IMG/VR virus record: IMGVR_UViG_3300037159_000009
Span: 1 to 33,925 of that record
Source of the DNA: a virus
DNA length: 33,925 bases
Reading direction: 5' to 3' (one strand)
How positions within the stretch are numbered: the first letter of the stretch is position 1; each line of letters opens with the position of its first letter. The notes beneath the pieces are model-generated. The model saw only the letters and a list, made by a program, of their open reading frames with translations, was not told where the DNA came from and did not search any database. The position numbers were made by a program, and so were the translations under genes. Below, piece after piece: positions 25,788 to 33,925 of the stretch.

Positions 25788-27886
25788 CAAAAGTGCCCTC
25801 CGTTGCTGAAGAAGTCATCCGGCTTTTTGTAGGCCGGGTTCGGCGTCCCATCTTCCAAGGTCGGCAGCAAGACGGTGTTCGGGACCATCTTCCGACTGGC
25901 CGGGTCGAATATTTGCGTTGGCCCGGCCGCCCGCTCGTATCTGTTCCACTGCAAGACGCCGGATTGCGCTGTCGCTTCCGGGTTCGCTGCCCTGTACTTC
26001 TCAAGAAAAGTATTCATCTGAACCTGCCCCGCCGCGCCCACAAACAGTCCGTGTGCTACTGCTAAGTTAGCTTCGGGCGCCAGGCGAACGCCAGGCTTGG
26101 CACGAGCATAGTTAGCGTACATCGCCGCCGTGGACGCCGAGCGCGCACCACCGTTTGCGCTGGATAACATCTGCATTTGCTGAACCATATTGGAAGTGAG
26201 CTTGTCGAATTCTTGCTGGTCCGACGAGAGTAAGTACGAACCTCCACCGAAGCCCTTGCGCTCGGCCACGTTCTCGGCTTCGTTGTTGAAGATTCCGCCT
26301 GTGCTTACTGTTTTATTCTTTACAGCAACGTACGCCTGCGCCGCCAAGTCGGACAGCGCCTTGGCACCTTGAACCGCCGGCGCTGTCGCTTTGTCGTAGG
26401 CCGCATTCTGCGTCTGCACCTGTTTGCGTGCGGCTGCTAACTGAACTTCCGTAGTACCTACCGGCGCGCTCGCAGCAATGGAAGGCGCGAAAGGCAAACC
26501 GCTCTTTTCGATTTGCTGCTGGCGTGTCGTATCCGCAATAATCGCCTGCTGCTGCTGTATCTTCGGCAAATCTGCCTTAGCCTGAGCACGTTGATCGATC
26601 TGTTGCTTGAGCTGAAACTCTTGTTGCTTGATCTGATCGTTATGTTGCTGTGCAAGCGTTTCCGTGCGGCTCGCGAGAGTCGCTACCTTGTTGCGGTCTT
26701 GGTTGTAGTCCCCCGTCAAGCCTAATCCCGCAACTGCGGACTGCATAGCGGGGTTGCGCGCGATCTGCGTCCGGAAGTTATCGAGCGAGCTCTGGTCGTT
26801 CACGCCTACCGCCAGTTTCGCAACTTCGTCGTTCGCGTCCTTCTGAACGCCGTAGCCTTCCTTCTGCGTCTTCAAAGCCTGATCGACGAGCCCGTTTGCT
26901 TTCTCAGTGAACGCCTGCCCCGCCTTAATGTTTCCGGCTTGGAACGCCTTTTGCGCGGCGTCCTTGTACATCGATGCCTGCTTAAGCGCCCCCTGTGCGC
27001 TTTGCTGGTAATCATCCGGGCGCACATCGGCGCCCGCATTAACCTTGGCCGTAAGGTTGTCGATCGGGCTCGGTGCTTTCAAAGCCGCGTCTTGCTGCTG
27101 CGCCTGTTGGCTTTGCTGCTGGCCCTGCTGAAGTCGGCCGAGTGTCGTCTTGACGTAGTTCTGCGTGGCCGGCGGGAGTTGATCCGGCTTGCGCCCGTTC
27201 TGGATCCACTTGTCAGTGTTCTGGGGCCCCCAATTGTAGGCGATCAACGCGTCAGTCGGGTTGCCGTAGCGCTGTTGCATCGCGCCGAGATAGTCCATGC
27301 CCACGCGCTGCTTTTCAGCGGGCGAGTCGTTCTGCGCGGGTTGCACGCCGTAGCCTGGATTTTGCAGCGTGCCGGGCATCGTCTGCATGGTCCCGCTGGC
27401 GCCTTTAGGCGACACTGCCGCCGCCTGGCCGTTCGATTCGGAAGTCATAACCGAGCGCTGCAACGGCGTGAGCGGCTTACCGTTCATCTGACCGTTCTGC
27501 GTGGCCGGCAAGCCGCCGGTTGAAGCCGTCATCTGCGGGACACCGACCGACGCGAGATTTTGCGCGGCGCCATTCGGGTTCGGCTGCGCAATTTGGCCGG
27601 AAATGCCTTGCGGTTGCTGACCTTGTGGCGCCGCACCGGCAAGACCTTGCGCACCGCCGTACGTATCCTGCGCCGCGTCGGTGAGGAACCCGGTTGACGC
27701 TTGATCCTGGTTGACAGCGTTCTGCGTTTGCTGATTCTGAAGCTGTAGCGCCTGATTCTGAAGCTGCGCCTTTTGCAAATCGGCAGCTTGCGCTTGGCGC
27801 TGAAATGCCAATTGCTGCTGCTGCGCGTTGTAGTCGTTGAACGATGACGCCGCGCTCGAAAGAAGGTTCCCCCACAGTGCTGGCAT
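25787..27886 (-). CDS. Internal virion protein with lytic transglycosylase domain
   Basis: The 699-residue protein has a Gln/Ala-rich N-terminus, then an SLT domain at about residues 138-250: LQRSVMTSESNGQAAAVS with catalytic Glu 150, ASGTMQTMPGTL, and ALIAYNWGP. The rest is a long Gln/Lys/Ala-rich helical region with coiled-coil character (QFQLKQQIDQRAQAKADL-type). It should be ejected with the DNA and open the peptidoglycan locally. It lies between two other ejection proteins. ATG 27886 follows the previous gene by two bases. Confidence 0.85.
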   Translation of the reverse strand: MPALWGNLLSSAASSFNDYNAQQQQLAFQRQAQAADLQKAQLQNQALQLQNQQTQNAVNQDQASTGFLTDAAQDTYGGAQGLAGAAPQGQQPQGISGQIAQPNPNGAAQNLASVGVPQMTASTGGLPATQNGQMNGKPLTPLQRSVMTSESNGQAAAVSPKGASGTMQTMPGTLQNPGYGVQPAQNDSPAEKQRVGMDYLGAMQQRYGNPTDALIAYNWGPQNTDKWIQNGRKPDQLPPATQNYVKTTLGRLQQGQQQSQQAQQQDAALKAPSPIDNLTAKVNAGADVRPDDYQQSAQGALKQASMYKDAAQKAFQAGNIKAGQAFTEKANGLVDQALKTQKEGYGVQKDANDEVAKLAVGVNDQSSLDNFRTQIARNPAMQSAVAGLGLTGDYNQDRNKVATLASRTETLAQQHNDQIKQQEFQLKQQIDQRAQAKADLPKIQQQQAIIADTTRQQQIEKSGLPFAPSIAASAPVGTTEVQLAAARKQVQTQNAAYDKATAPAVQGAKALSDLAAQAYVAVKNKTVSTGGIFNNEAENVAERKGFGGGSYLLSSDQQEFDKLTSNMVQQMQMLSSANGGARSASTAAMYANYARAKPGVRLAPEANLAVAHGLFVGAAGQVQMNTFLEKYRAANPEATAQSGVLQWNRYERAAGPTQIFDPASRKMVPNTVLLPTLEDGTPNPAYKKPDDFFSNGGHF

Positions 27887-27888
27887 AG

Positions 27889-29076
27889 TTACCCCGTAAA
27901 GCCGAATGAGTTGCTGCCGCCGTAGGTGTAGTCGGCACCCGACTGGCCTGCTGAGGTGCCGTACAGCGCGCCGCTGCCACTGATGTCAGACCCGGACGTG
28001 CTGGTGCCGTCTCCGCTGTTGAAGTCGCCCGTGTAGCCGCCAGTGGACGAGCTGCCGAAAGCGCTATTCGCCAATTGCCCCGCGCCTTGCGCGAGTTGGC
28101 CGATACCCGCGCCGATAGACGATCCGGCGGCGTTGTACTGGCCGAGCAACATGTTCGCTGCGGACGTGTTATTGCCCACGCCCGCTAGGTTCGAAATTTG
28201 GTTATATCCTTGGCTGTTCGTCGCCAAGGAACCTTGATTCGCGCCCGCCAATTGGCCGTAGGCTTGCTGGTTGCCTTGGAGCGCCAACTGAGAAGCCGAT
28301 GAATTCTGCCCGTAAGCCTGCTGATTCGCTTGCAGACCAAGACTGGCGTTGTTTGACAGCTGGCTGTAGTTCTGCTGCTGCTGACCGGCAGCTTGCGTCG
28401 AGAGGCCGGAAAGCTGCGACAACTGCGTGTTGTAGGCGTTCTGTCCGAACTGCTGCCCGTAGCTTTGCAGTGCGGCAAGCTGATTACCAGAGGCGTTGAG
28501 CCCCTGCGCAGCCAGGGTTGAGTTGACAGCCTGCGACCCCTGCCCGAACGCGGCTTGGTATTGCGGCGTGTTGTAGACGCTGCCCGGATCTTGGATCAGA
28601 TTGTTGATCTGCGAGTTGATTCCGCCTAGGTTCAGGCTGTTCAAACCCTGCGAGCCGGCTTGGCCCGCTTGCAATGCGGGGTTGATGGCGTTCTGAGTGG
28701 CGCCCTGCGCCTGACCCGCCAACCCGATCGTCGGTGCGATGTACTGGTTCGTCTGGCCGCCGGTGTTGTTCGCGAAGTTCGTCAGCAGGTTCTGCGATTG
28801 CGAGCTCGCGTTACCGTACGTGCCGGCCGCAGCTTGCCCCGCCAGGTTTGAAGCTGAGGCGCCCGCGTACTGGTTGTAGGGCGAAGCCGTGTTAGCAAGC
28901 CCCTGCGCCTCACTGGCCGACAGCAGACCGCCAGCGATACCCGCTGCGCCGCCTACTGCGTTTGAGCCGCCTGAGCCGCCGAGAACATCAGAGGCAAGCA
29001 TGCCGCCGGCTGCGGCGGCAGCGCCGCCGGCGAGCGCGGAGCCTACCCCGGCGGCAGTTATCGCTGCGAATGGCAT
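27889..29076 (-). CDS. Gly/Ala/Gln-rich ejection protein
   Basis: The 395-residue protein begins MPFAAITAAGVGSALAGG, a hydrophobic N-terminus, and the remainder is Gln/Ser/Asn/Gly/Ala-rich low complexity with a recurring QQAYGQ unit (LQANQQAYGQNSSASQ, LQGNQQAYGQLAGANQ). The C-terminus is Gly/Ser/Asp-rich. Such composition and the location, first of three ejection-type genes, fit a P22 gp7/gp20-like protein. Low complexity makes homology searches unreliable. ATG 29076 overlaps the end of the cupin gene by 19 bases. Confidence 0.65.
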   Translation of the reverse strand: MPFAAITAAGVGSALAGGAAAAAGGMLASDVLGGSGGSNAVGGAAGIAGGLLSASEAQGLANTASPYNQYAGASASNLAGQAAAGTYGNASSQSQNLLTNFANNTGGQTNQYIAPTIGLAGQAQGATQNAINPALQAGQAGSQGLNSLNLGGINSQINNLIQDPGSVYNTPQYQAAFGQGSQAVNSTLAAQGLNASGNQLAALQSYGQQFGQNAYNTQLSQLSGLSTQAAGQQQQNYSQLSNNASLGLQANQQAYGQNSSASQLALQGNQQAYGQLAGANQGSLATNSQGYNQISNLAGVGNNTSAANMLLGQYNAAGSSIGAGIGQLAQGAGQLANSAFGSSSTGGYTGDFNSGDGTSTSGSDISGSGALYGTSAGQSGADYTYGGSNSFGFTG

Positions 29077-29372
29077 ATCAGTACCTCGTCTACTTTTTCG
29101 GGGTCTTTCTCTTCAGTTGCGTGAACGCAAAACCAAACCGAGTCTTTCAGAGCACAAATGCGGTGCTTCTTGCCCGCCGGGATATTAATCGCGGTCGGGC
29201 CTGTGTGAATCGTTGTCACACCGTCGATGTCCGCAGCCACGATGCCCGATGCCAGGATCGACAAGTGGTCGTATTTGTGCTCGTGCGTGACCGCTTCAGA
29301 GCCCGCCGGCAGGTGCATCTGTTTGGCGTACACGCCCTCGGAAAAGTGGTGCTTGATTTTCAAATCAACCAT
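29058..29372 (-). CDS. Cupin-fold protein
   Basis: From ATG 29372 the 104-residue protein has the cupin motif 1 cluster THEHKYDHLSILASG (His 30, 32, 36) and motif 2 near INIPAGKKHRI (His 70). Three or four His residues suit a metal site. Size is that of a single-domain cupin. It overlaps the 2OG oxygenase by eight bases and the first ejection gene by 19, so all are co-translated in the late operon. The reaction is unknown, as cupins range from dioxygenases to isomerases or pure binding proteins. Confidence 0.8.
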   Translation of the reverse strand: MVDLKIKHHFSEGVYAKQMHLPAGSEAVTHEHKYDHLSILASGIVAADIDGVTTIHTGPTAINIPAGKKHRICALKDSVWFCVHATEEKDPEKVDEVLICHSQR

Positions 29373-29937
29373 TTTTGAACATGTCCGTTCTGATGCAAAC
29401 GATAAGCGTAACCCGGTCCTGCCCGCTGTTGTTCGTGACCCAATGTTCGTGACGGTTATCGAACCGGTACACGTCGCCAACCTCGGGTTCGATAGACTCG
29501 TTTTCCGAACAGAATTTCGCACCCGGGCCTGCGACAAGTGAAATGTAAAACTTGTCGTAGTAGTCTACGTGCCAACTTTTGTCCTTATGGGGGTCGATAC
29601 CCTGCCCGTGCGGTATGCGCGTAATCAACACGCCGCCGAGCATTTCACCTTGAACTCGCGTCATTAAATCGAAAATGACGGGTTTTAAAGCAGGAACTGC
29701 GGTCCAGGCTTCATACCAGACGGGTACATGCTCGTCGTTGAAGCCGGTCAAATCGCCTTTTGCAAGGTATTTCTGCACATCATTGTACCGCACCCATATG
29801 TCTTTCATGCCGGCGTGTGCGGAACCTTCCGCCGTTCGCCGGAAAGGATTCCGATCCCACAGTTCCGGGTGCGCTTCCAGTTGTGCGTTAATCGCCGACA
29901 CATCAACCGTGTACGGTAGCTTCTTGAACAGCTTCAA
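29365..29937 (-). CDS. 2OG-Fe(II) oxygenase / aspartyl-hydroxylase-like protein, TTG start
   Basis: The 190-residue protein starts at TTG 29937, overlapping the upstream TGA, with a strong GGAGG seven bases before. It reads MKLFKKLPYTVDVSAIN at the start. The double-stranded beta helix has IDPHKDKSWHVDYYDK (His 117 and Asp 119, the H-x-D pair), YRFDNRHEHWVTNNSG (a distal His at 163 or 165) and Arg 175 for 2-oxoglutarate. This is the H-x-D...H...R set of the superfamily. It hydroxylates an unknown target, protein or nucleotide. The open frame to 30039 is a shadow. It is unusual inside a tail gene cluster. Confidence 0.8.
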   Translation of the reverse strand: MKLFKKLPYTVDVSAINAQLEAHPELWDRNPFRRTAEGSAHAGMKDIWVRYNDVQKYLAKGDLTGFNDEHVPVWYEAWTAVPALKPVIFDLMTRVQGEMLGGVLITRIPHGQGIDPHKDKSWHVDYYDKFYISLVAGPGAKFCSENESIEPEVGDVYRFDNRHEHWVTNNSGQDRVTLIVCIRTDMFKNG

Positions 29938-31601
29938 AGCGGACCCTCCGCGAGGTTCGGGAGCTCCAAGGTGTAGAATCGCACCTGGAAGCCGCCGATA
30001 TACAGCAGCGAGAACGAGCGACGCCGCGACGCCGCGCATCGCTTAAGCATTGAGCGTGCCGCACCGAGGTTGACCGGCCGGAACGATCCGAAACTAGCGA
30101 AATCGTTATCCGAATACCCAACGTAGGCCGTATCCTGCACCTTGTCGGCGATTACCTCGATATGCGGAAAGAATTTCTCTTTATTCGACCCAAAATCGCC
30201 CGCATTAGTGCGTAAAAGGCCGTAAATGAACACCCCATTGTCGCTGGAAACACCTTGCTGCATCTTGTAGGTAATGCCATTGGTGGCGCCTAGCAGGTAG
30301 TCGGTATTGTTTGCGAACGTGTAGAACACGGGGTTGAAGAAGTTCTGCACGTAAGGTGTTATCACCAACTGCCCTAAACCTGTCGCTGTTGACGTAGTGC
30401 CGGTCTCCGTATCGATCGTGAACGTGTTTATCGTTTGACTGTTGATACCGCCGCCTACGCCGCCTGTACCCTGCGTATAGGTGATTGTGTTCGCGTCAAC
30501 CACATTAGCGACGAACGTACCGAGGAACATCGGTGCCGAGTTGGCGCTGGTGACTTTGACTACGAGCGGGTTATTAAGCCCGTGGTTCGGTAAGGTGACA
30601 GTGATAACAGCGTCCGAAAGCGAAGCGCCCGCCGCGTTCTGCGCGGTGCCGAGCGCCGAACTAGACCAGCGCGACCACATGCCGGCCTGCGCGTTATAAG
30701 CAAGCGTGCAATTGCTCGCCGTGAGCGTCAAGACGTAGAACACGCCGCCGTTCACTTCCAAGAGGTAGGCGTAGACGCCGGTAAGCGGATCCGCGTTCAG
30801 GATCTTCTCGATAAATTCATCGGAAATCGGCTGCGGCGCGAGTCCGTTCATCATATAGACTTTGCGGCCCTTCTGATGCGTCTGGCCAATCCAGAACAGA
30901 TTGTTCTCACTCGCTACCATCGAGGTCCCGACCGCGCAGCCGACGTTCACAACTGCCGAGATGTTCGGGAGCAAGGGGGAGCCGGTTGCGTTACCGTTGT
31001 CGTAGAAGAATGTCGCGGAGAACGTGCCGAACGACGCCACGTAGTTATAAAGCCGCGTGACGCAAGCACCAGGGTCCGGCGACAAGCTGCCGTTAATCGT
31101 ATTCAGCGCATTCCACGTGGCGGGCGTGTTCAGATTGCTATTGGTGAGAATGCCTCCTGGCGTGAGCACGAACACGTAGCCGTCAAGCCAAGCTACGCCT
31201 GGAACGGTCGCGGCGGGGTAGTTCGCGTCTGTTACTTGCGTGAGTACCGAGCCGTTCCACGTGTAGGCGGCGGCATTATTCTTCAGAAAAACCGCCGTGC
31301 CGCCCTGGCCTGTCAACGTGAACTGATATTGGCTTGAGCCGTCCACGGTGCCGCTCGACGCGCCATCCGAATAGAAAGTCGTGCCGACGACTTCCAAAAC
31401 GTGAGTGCCGAACGAGAAAAGGCCGAGCGCAGCGCCGGCGGCGACCGTTATCGCCGGCTGGATACCGAAACGGCGTTCAGACAGGACTTGGCCGTTGCTG
31501 TTCTGCGTCGCGTAGTAGTTATACATGATGGCGTCTGCCACCATCGTGGAGTCACGCGTCGAGATGGTTTGCGCCCATTGAATGCGCTGTGTATCAGCCA
31601 C
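29934..31601 (-). CDS. P22 gp10-like tail / packaged-DNA stabilization protein
   Basis: The 555-residue protein starts at GTG 31601, overlapping the gp4-like gene by eight bases. It is a beta-rich protein with repeated Gly/Thr/Asn turns (VLTPGGILTNSNL, NNLFWIGQTHQKGRKVYM, ALAPQPISDEFIEK) that resembles the phage stabilisation family (P22 gp10). These plug and extend the portal to hold the DNA and receive the tail needle or spike. Its position beside the gp4-like gene supports the call. I see no tail-needle gene within the window. Confidence 0.65.
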   Translation of the reverse strand: MADTQRIQWAQTISTRDSTMVADAIMYNYYATQNSNGQVLSERRFGIQPAITVAAGAALGLFSFGTHVLEVVGTTFYSDGASSGTVDGSSQYQFTLTGQGGTAVFLKNNAAAYTWNGSVLTQVTDANYPAATVPGVAWLDGYVFVLTPGGILTNSNLNTPATWNALNTINGSLSPDPGACVTRLYNYVASFGTFSATFFYDNGNATGSPLLPNISAVVNVGCAVGTSMVASENNLFWIGQTHQKGRKVYMMNGLAPQPISDEFIEKILNADPLTGVYAYLLEVNGGVFYVLTLTASNCTLAYNAQAGMWSRWSSSALGTAQNAAGASLSDAVITVTLPNHGLNNPLVVKVTSANSAPMFLGTFVANVVDANTITYTQGTGGVGGGINSQTINTFTIDTETGTTSTATGLGQLVITPYVQNFFNPVFYTFANNTDYLLGATNGITYKMQQGVSSDNGVFIYGLLRTNAGDFGSNKEKFFPHIEVIADKVQDTAYVGYSDNDFASFGSFRPVNLGAARSMLKRCAASRRRSFSLLYIGGFQVRFYTLELPNLAEGPL

Positions 31602-32325
31602 GGTAGTTGGCGTATCCTCGCCGATCTGGCGTAAAGAAAGTCGGTGCCTCTTCTTGATCCCAGTTCAACATGTCTTCAAGGTAGCGGTTCGCGTTGCGCT
31701 CTACGCGCGCCGCGACGCTCTCAGGCACGAAGTACTCAGGGAGAAGTTGCTCGGCGAGTCCCCATTTTATCGCGTTCGTCCACTCAATAGGGAAGTCGAA
31801 AGCGTCGCCCGCGTTGAGCACATCGGCGATAGGCCGCTGACAAGTAAGCGTAACGATGTTCGCTTGCGCGTCGGGCGCCAGGTACAGGCTCAACACGCCG
31901 TTGTTCAACTGCGGATCGTAGTAGTAGCTGTTCGGCGTGCCTTGCGCGCCTTTCTGCCCCAACTGGTCGTATTCTTGGCGTGAAAGCTGGATCAAAGGCA
32001 CTTCAAGCGCGGGTTGACCTGCGTTGACGTACTGAATCCGTGCCATCGGAATGCGCAGCACGCGATACGCCTGCAAACCGACAGTGGGCGACGTAGGACC
32101 GATGAGGTACTGAATCTGGCCCTGCACGACAGTAAAAGGCAAGTCGGTAACGCACCAGAGAGGATAGTTCTTGCTCATCCAATACTTGATCATCATGTTC
32201 AAGGACTGGGCGGCGTTGTTCAAGTCCGTCTGCGGAGGCGGGGAGTCATCATTGAACTGCCCGATGAGACGAAACGCGGCCTGAATGAGCGTTTGCTGAT
32301 TGACGGTGAAGGTGTACGTAGCCAT
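31594..32325 (-). CDS. P22 gp4-like tail accessory protein
   Basis: From ATG 32325 the 243-residue protein begins MATYTFTVNQQTLIQAAF and has RLIGQFNDDSPPP, LNNAAQSLNMMIKYWMS and a C-terminal helix with WGLAEQLLPEY, the pattern of P22 tail accessory factor (gp4-like) and tail tubular adaptors. It attaches first below the portal after DNA packaging. The C-terminal Gly/Tyr tail (DRRGYANYRG) is short. The frame open to 32601 is a shadow over the upstream tail gene. Its start overlaps that gene's stop (TAATG). Confidence 0.75.
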   Translation of the reverse strand: MATYTFTVNQQTLIQAAFRLIGQFNDDSPPPQTDLNNAAQSLNMMIKYWMSKNYPLWCVTDLPFTVVQGQIQYLIGPTSPTVGLQAYRVLRIPMARIQYVNAGQPALEVPLIQLSRQEYDQLGQKGAQGTPNSYYYDPQLNNGVLSLYLAPDAQANIVTLTCQRPIADVLNAGDAFDFPIEWTNAIKWGLAEQLLPEYFVPESVAARVERNANRYLEDMLNWDQEEAPTFFTPDRRGYANYRG

Positions 32326-33107
32326 TAGCGAACCCGCCTTGCGCGAATGAACCCTGCTGCGGTCGCCGCTCCGCTGCTGAAACTCGCCTGAACAACCACG
32401 AACACAGCTGAGGGGGTGCTGACGTTGAAGCGCACAACAGGGGTGGGCAAAGTGATGGCCCCGTTCGCCGTTAAGGGTGCCCCGAGTTGCCAGTTCTGTC
32501 CGAGTCCGCCGAAACTGCCTGATTGAGACAACCCGCCTAGCGTGTTGCTCATAGCCGCACCGCCAGAAGCCACTAACTGGGCGGTGCCTTGAACGTCCCA
32601 ATCGCCCGGACTAAGCGAAAGGGTTGCCGCAATGGCGGGGGTTCCGCTCGCCAAAACAATGCCTGATGCGCTGGCCGTAAGGGTTTCGCCTACCGCGCCG
32701 GCCTGCGCGTTATCGCCGAGCGTCGTGCCGGTAACGCCAAGTGTCGTGGACGGCGTTACCGCCACGCCTTGCGCGCCGAATAAGCCCTCTGCCGCGTTCT
32801 CCCACCCTTGCATCTCAAGGCGAATTGCGCGCTGCGAAACGATATCGCCTGACAGCCACGACAGTGCCGAAGTTCCGTCTTGGCCTCGAACAATCGAGAA
32901 CACGTTGCCTGAAACCGCCGTCACCTTAACGATTTCGATAAGCGTTTGCGTGGCGGCGTCCGTCAGCGTCACGTAGAACACCTGCGGGGGCGTTGGGCTC
33001 GGGAATAACGCGGCTTGTCCTGCGTTCAGCGTGAGCGTCGTCTGAACGTTTGTGATGCCTCCGTTGAGCGTGCCGGCGGCGTTGTTCGCGTAGAGGATAT
33101 TTGCCAT
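32325..33107 (-). CDS. Tail fibre-like protein with RARR C-terminal domain
   Basis: The 260-residue protein begins MANILYANNAAGTLNGGI and has an N-terminal beta domain typical of podovirus tail fibres (VFYVTLTDAATQTLIEIV, VFSIVRGQDGTSAL). The C-terminal half (SLSPGDWDVQGTAQLVAS ... FIRARRVR) is paralogous to the end of the next gene upstream. The shared domain is probably a trimerisation or receptor-contact module. ATG 33107 overlaps the upstream stop (TAATG). The role as fibre is inference from composition and place. Confidence 0.7.
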   Translation of the reverse strand: MANILYANNAAGTLNGGITNVQTTLTLNAGQAALFPSPTPPQVFYVTLTDAATQTLIEIVKVTAVSGNVFSIVRGQDGTSALSWLSGDIVSQRAIRLEMQGWENAAEGLFGAQGVAVTPSTTLGVTGTTLGDNAQAGAVGETLTASASGIVLASGTPAIAATLSLSPGDWDVQGTAQLVASGGAAMSNTLGGLSQSGSFGGLGQNWQLGAPLTANGAITLPTPVVRFNVSTPSAVFVVVQASFSSGAATAAGFIRARRVR

Positions 33108-33925
33108 TATCGAATTCTCCTGGCGCGGATAACTGCGGAAGCTGTCGCCGTGCTAGTGGCAAAGGTAGACAGTGCGATCGCAAAAACCGTAGTCGTCGTC
33201 GCGAAGCTGTAGCGCACCGGAGGTATCGTCTCAAGAATCGAAGCGCCCGCGCCGAGCCCAAAGCCTGCTTGCCAGTAAGACCCTAGCGGGCCTAAGGTGG
33301 CGCTTGTAGAGGAACTCCCGCCAAGGTTGTTGGTGAAGGTAGTCGTTCCTGCGCCTACGATAGCTACGATGCCTGACACATCCCAATCCCCTGCTGTCAA
33401 GCTAATCGATGTGACATTCGCCGCGACCCCCGAAGACAACGACACTGCTGATGCGGTGGCCGTCACAAACTCGCCCACGCTACCCGCATTCGCGTTGTTG
33501 TTCGTGGTCGTGCCGACAATGCCGTTCGTCTGCGAAGGCGTGAGCGTGCCGGTTACCGCGAGGTTGCCCGCGACCGTGCCGCCGGCGGTCGGCAGCGCGC
33601 CGATGCCGAGCAGGGAAACTTCGGGCCATACATCGGTTACCCCGTCCGTGTACAGCAAGACGGAACTGGAATTCGCAGTACCCTGCGGGAGGACCGTGCC
33701 GACCCCTGTGGAACCGCCTGCGCCGTTGCTCAGCTTCACCGTAACGGTGAAAGCGCCTGTGGTGTTGTTGCTGAAACCAATCCGACGTGCGCCCTGCAAG
33801 TAAGTGCCGGCCGGGATGATAATCGTGGCGTTGCTTGCGAGCACGCCATTTAAGTTCGCCGTGCGACTGCCCGGAGGCAACGGAGAGCCGACCAGGGTTG
33901 CGCCTGTGGTGTAGCCCGTGCCGCC
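33107..33925 (-). CDS. Tail fibre-like protein, N-terminus beyond window edge
   Basis: The frame enters from the right edge, so the start is unseen; 272 residues are visible. It carries Thr/Ser/Gly-rich beta repeats (TVKLSNGAGGSTGVGT) and a C-terminal domain (TSISLTAGDWDVSGIVAI ... VIRARRIR) paralogous to the next gene: both share VGExxTAxAS, SLxxGDWDVxG and the IRARR end. A TTG at 33880 is open, but it is only an internal codon. The protein probably contributes to the tail fibre or spike; it may carry the host-recognition part. Confidence 0.7.
   Translation of the reverse strand, partial: GGTGYTTGATLVGSPLPPGSRTANLNGVLASNATIIIPAGTYLQGARRIGFSNNTTGAFTVTVKLSNGAGGSTGVGTVLPQGTANSSSVLLYTDGVTDVWPEVSLLGIGALPTAGGTVAGNLAVTGTLTPSQTNGIVGTTTNNNANAGSVGEFVTATASAVSLSSGVAANVTSISLTAGDWDVSGIVAIVGAGTTTFTNNLGGSSSTSATLGPLGSYWQAGFGLGAGASILETIPPVRYSFATTTTVFAIALSTFATSTATASAVIRARRIR

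Noticed and set aside
1-33925. CRISPR array, diversity-generating retroelement, insertion sequence, integrase or attachment site
   Set aside because: No spaced direct repeats of suitable length, no reverse transcriptase, transposase or integrase frame was seen; the 9-bp and 12-bp repeats do not have CRISPR geometry.

Overview
The window is most of a tailed-phage genome, almost certainly a podovirus of a Gram-negative host. The host type is shown by a GH24 lysozyme with a nested Rz/Rz1 spanin pair, an encoded outer-membrane beta-barrel, and proteins with AHA-type signal peptides. The high GC content and small-gene repertoire suggest a beta-proteobacterium (Burkholderia/Ralstonia/Bordetella type), but this is inference. 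The tail machine is P22-like (gp4-like and gp10-like proteins plus three ejection-type proteins). Replication uses a family A DNA polymerase with DUF2800, DUF2815, VRR-NUC and SNF2-helicase partners. Portal, scaffold and capsid genes are not in the window and presumably lie beyond both ends, so the genome continues past each edge. No integrase or CI-type repressor was seen, so lifestyle cannot be decided.

Layout. 1-3462 (minus): packaging block with TerS, a train of seven tiny overlapping genes, TerL, a small protein and a HAD-type protein cut by the left edge. 3463-5402: regulatory stretch with a plus-strand Ala/Pro-rich gene, a bidirectional terminator, a small minus gene, a 0.5 kb AT-richer non-coding region and a Cro/YdaS-like regulator. 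5431-7251 (plus): an HNH endonuclease and two promoter-driven clusters of tiny genes (22-65 aa). 7302-12313 (minus): an early block containing a zinc-ribbon protein, a primase-helicase flanked by a 9-bp iteron-like array, a PD-(D/E)XK nuclease, an AlpA-like HTH, an outer-membrane protein, and a protein with a 12-bp tandem repeat. 12342-12412: back-to-back divergent promoters. 12451-20522 (plus): replication operon. 20519-33925 (minus): late operon holding, in transcription order from the right edge, two tail proteins, gp4-like, gp10-like, a 2OG-Fe(II) oxygenase, a cupin, three ejection proteins, a PurD-like ATP-grasp ligase, a small virion-type protein and the lysis cassette.

Nearly all genes are joined by ATGA, GTGA or TAATG overlaps, so translational coupling helped to choose starts and revealed many short genes. 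The same promoter motif (TTTTGCATTTGCTATA, extended -10) occurs four times on the plus strand, and a diverged copy faces left at 12342-12370. One plus copy lies inside the late minus operon and drives an opposing cassette with a secreted protein and a 19-aa membrane peptide. The most unusual gene content is three enzyme-like genes inside the virion/lysis operon (ATP-grasp, 2OG oxygenase, cupin), which may together modify a metabolite, DNA or virion component.
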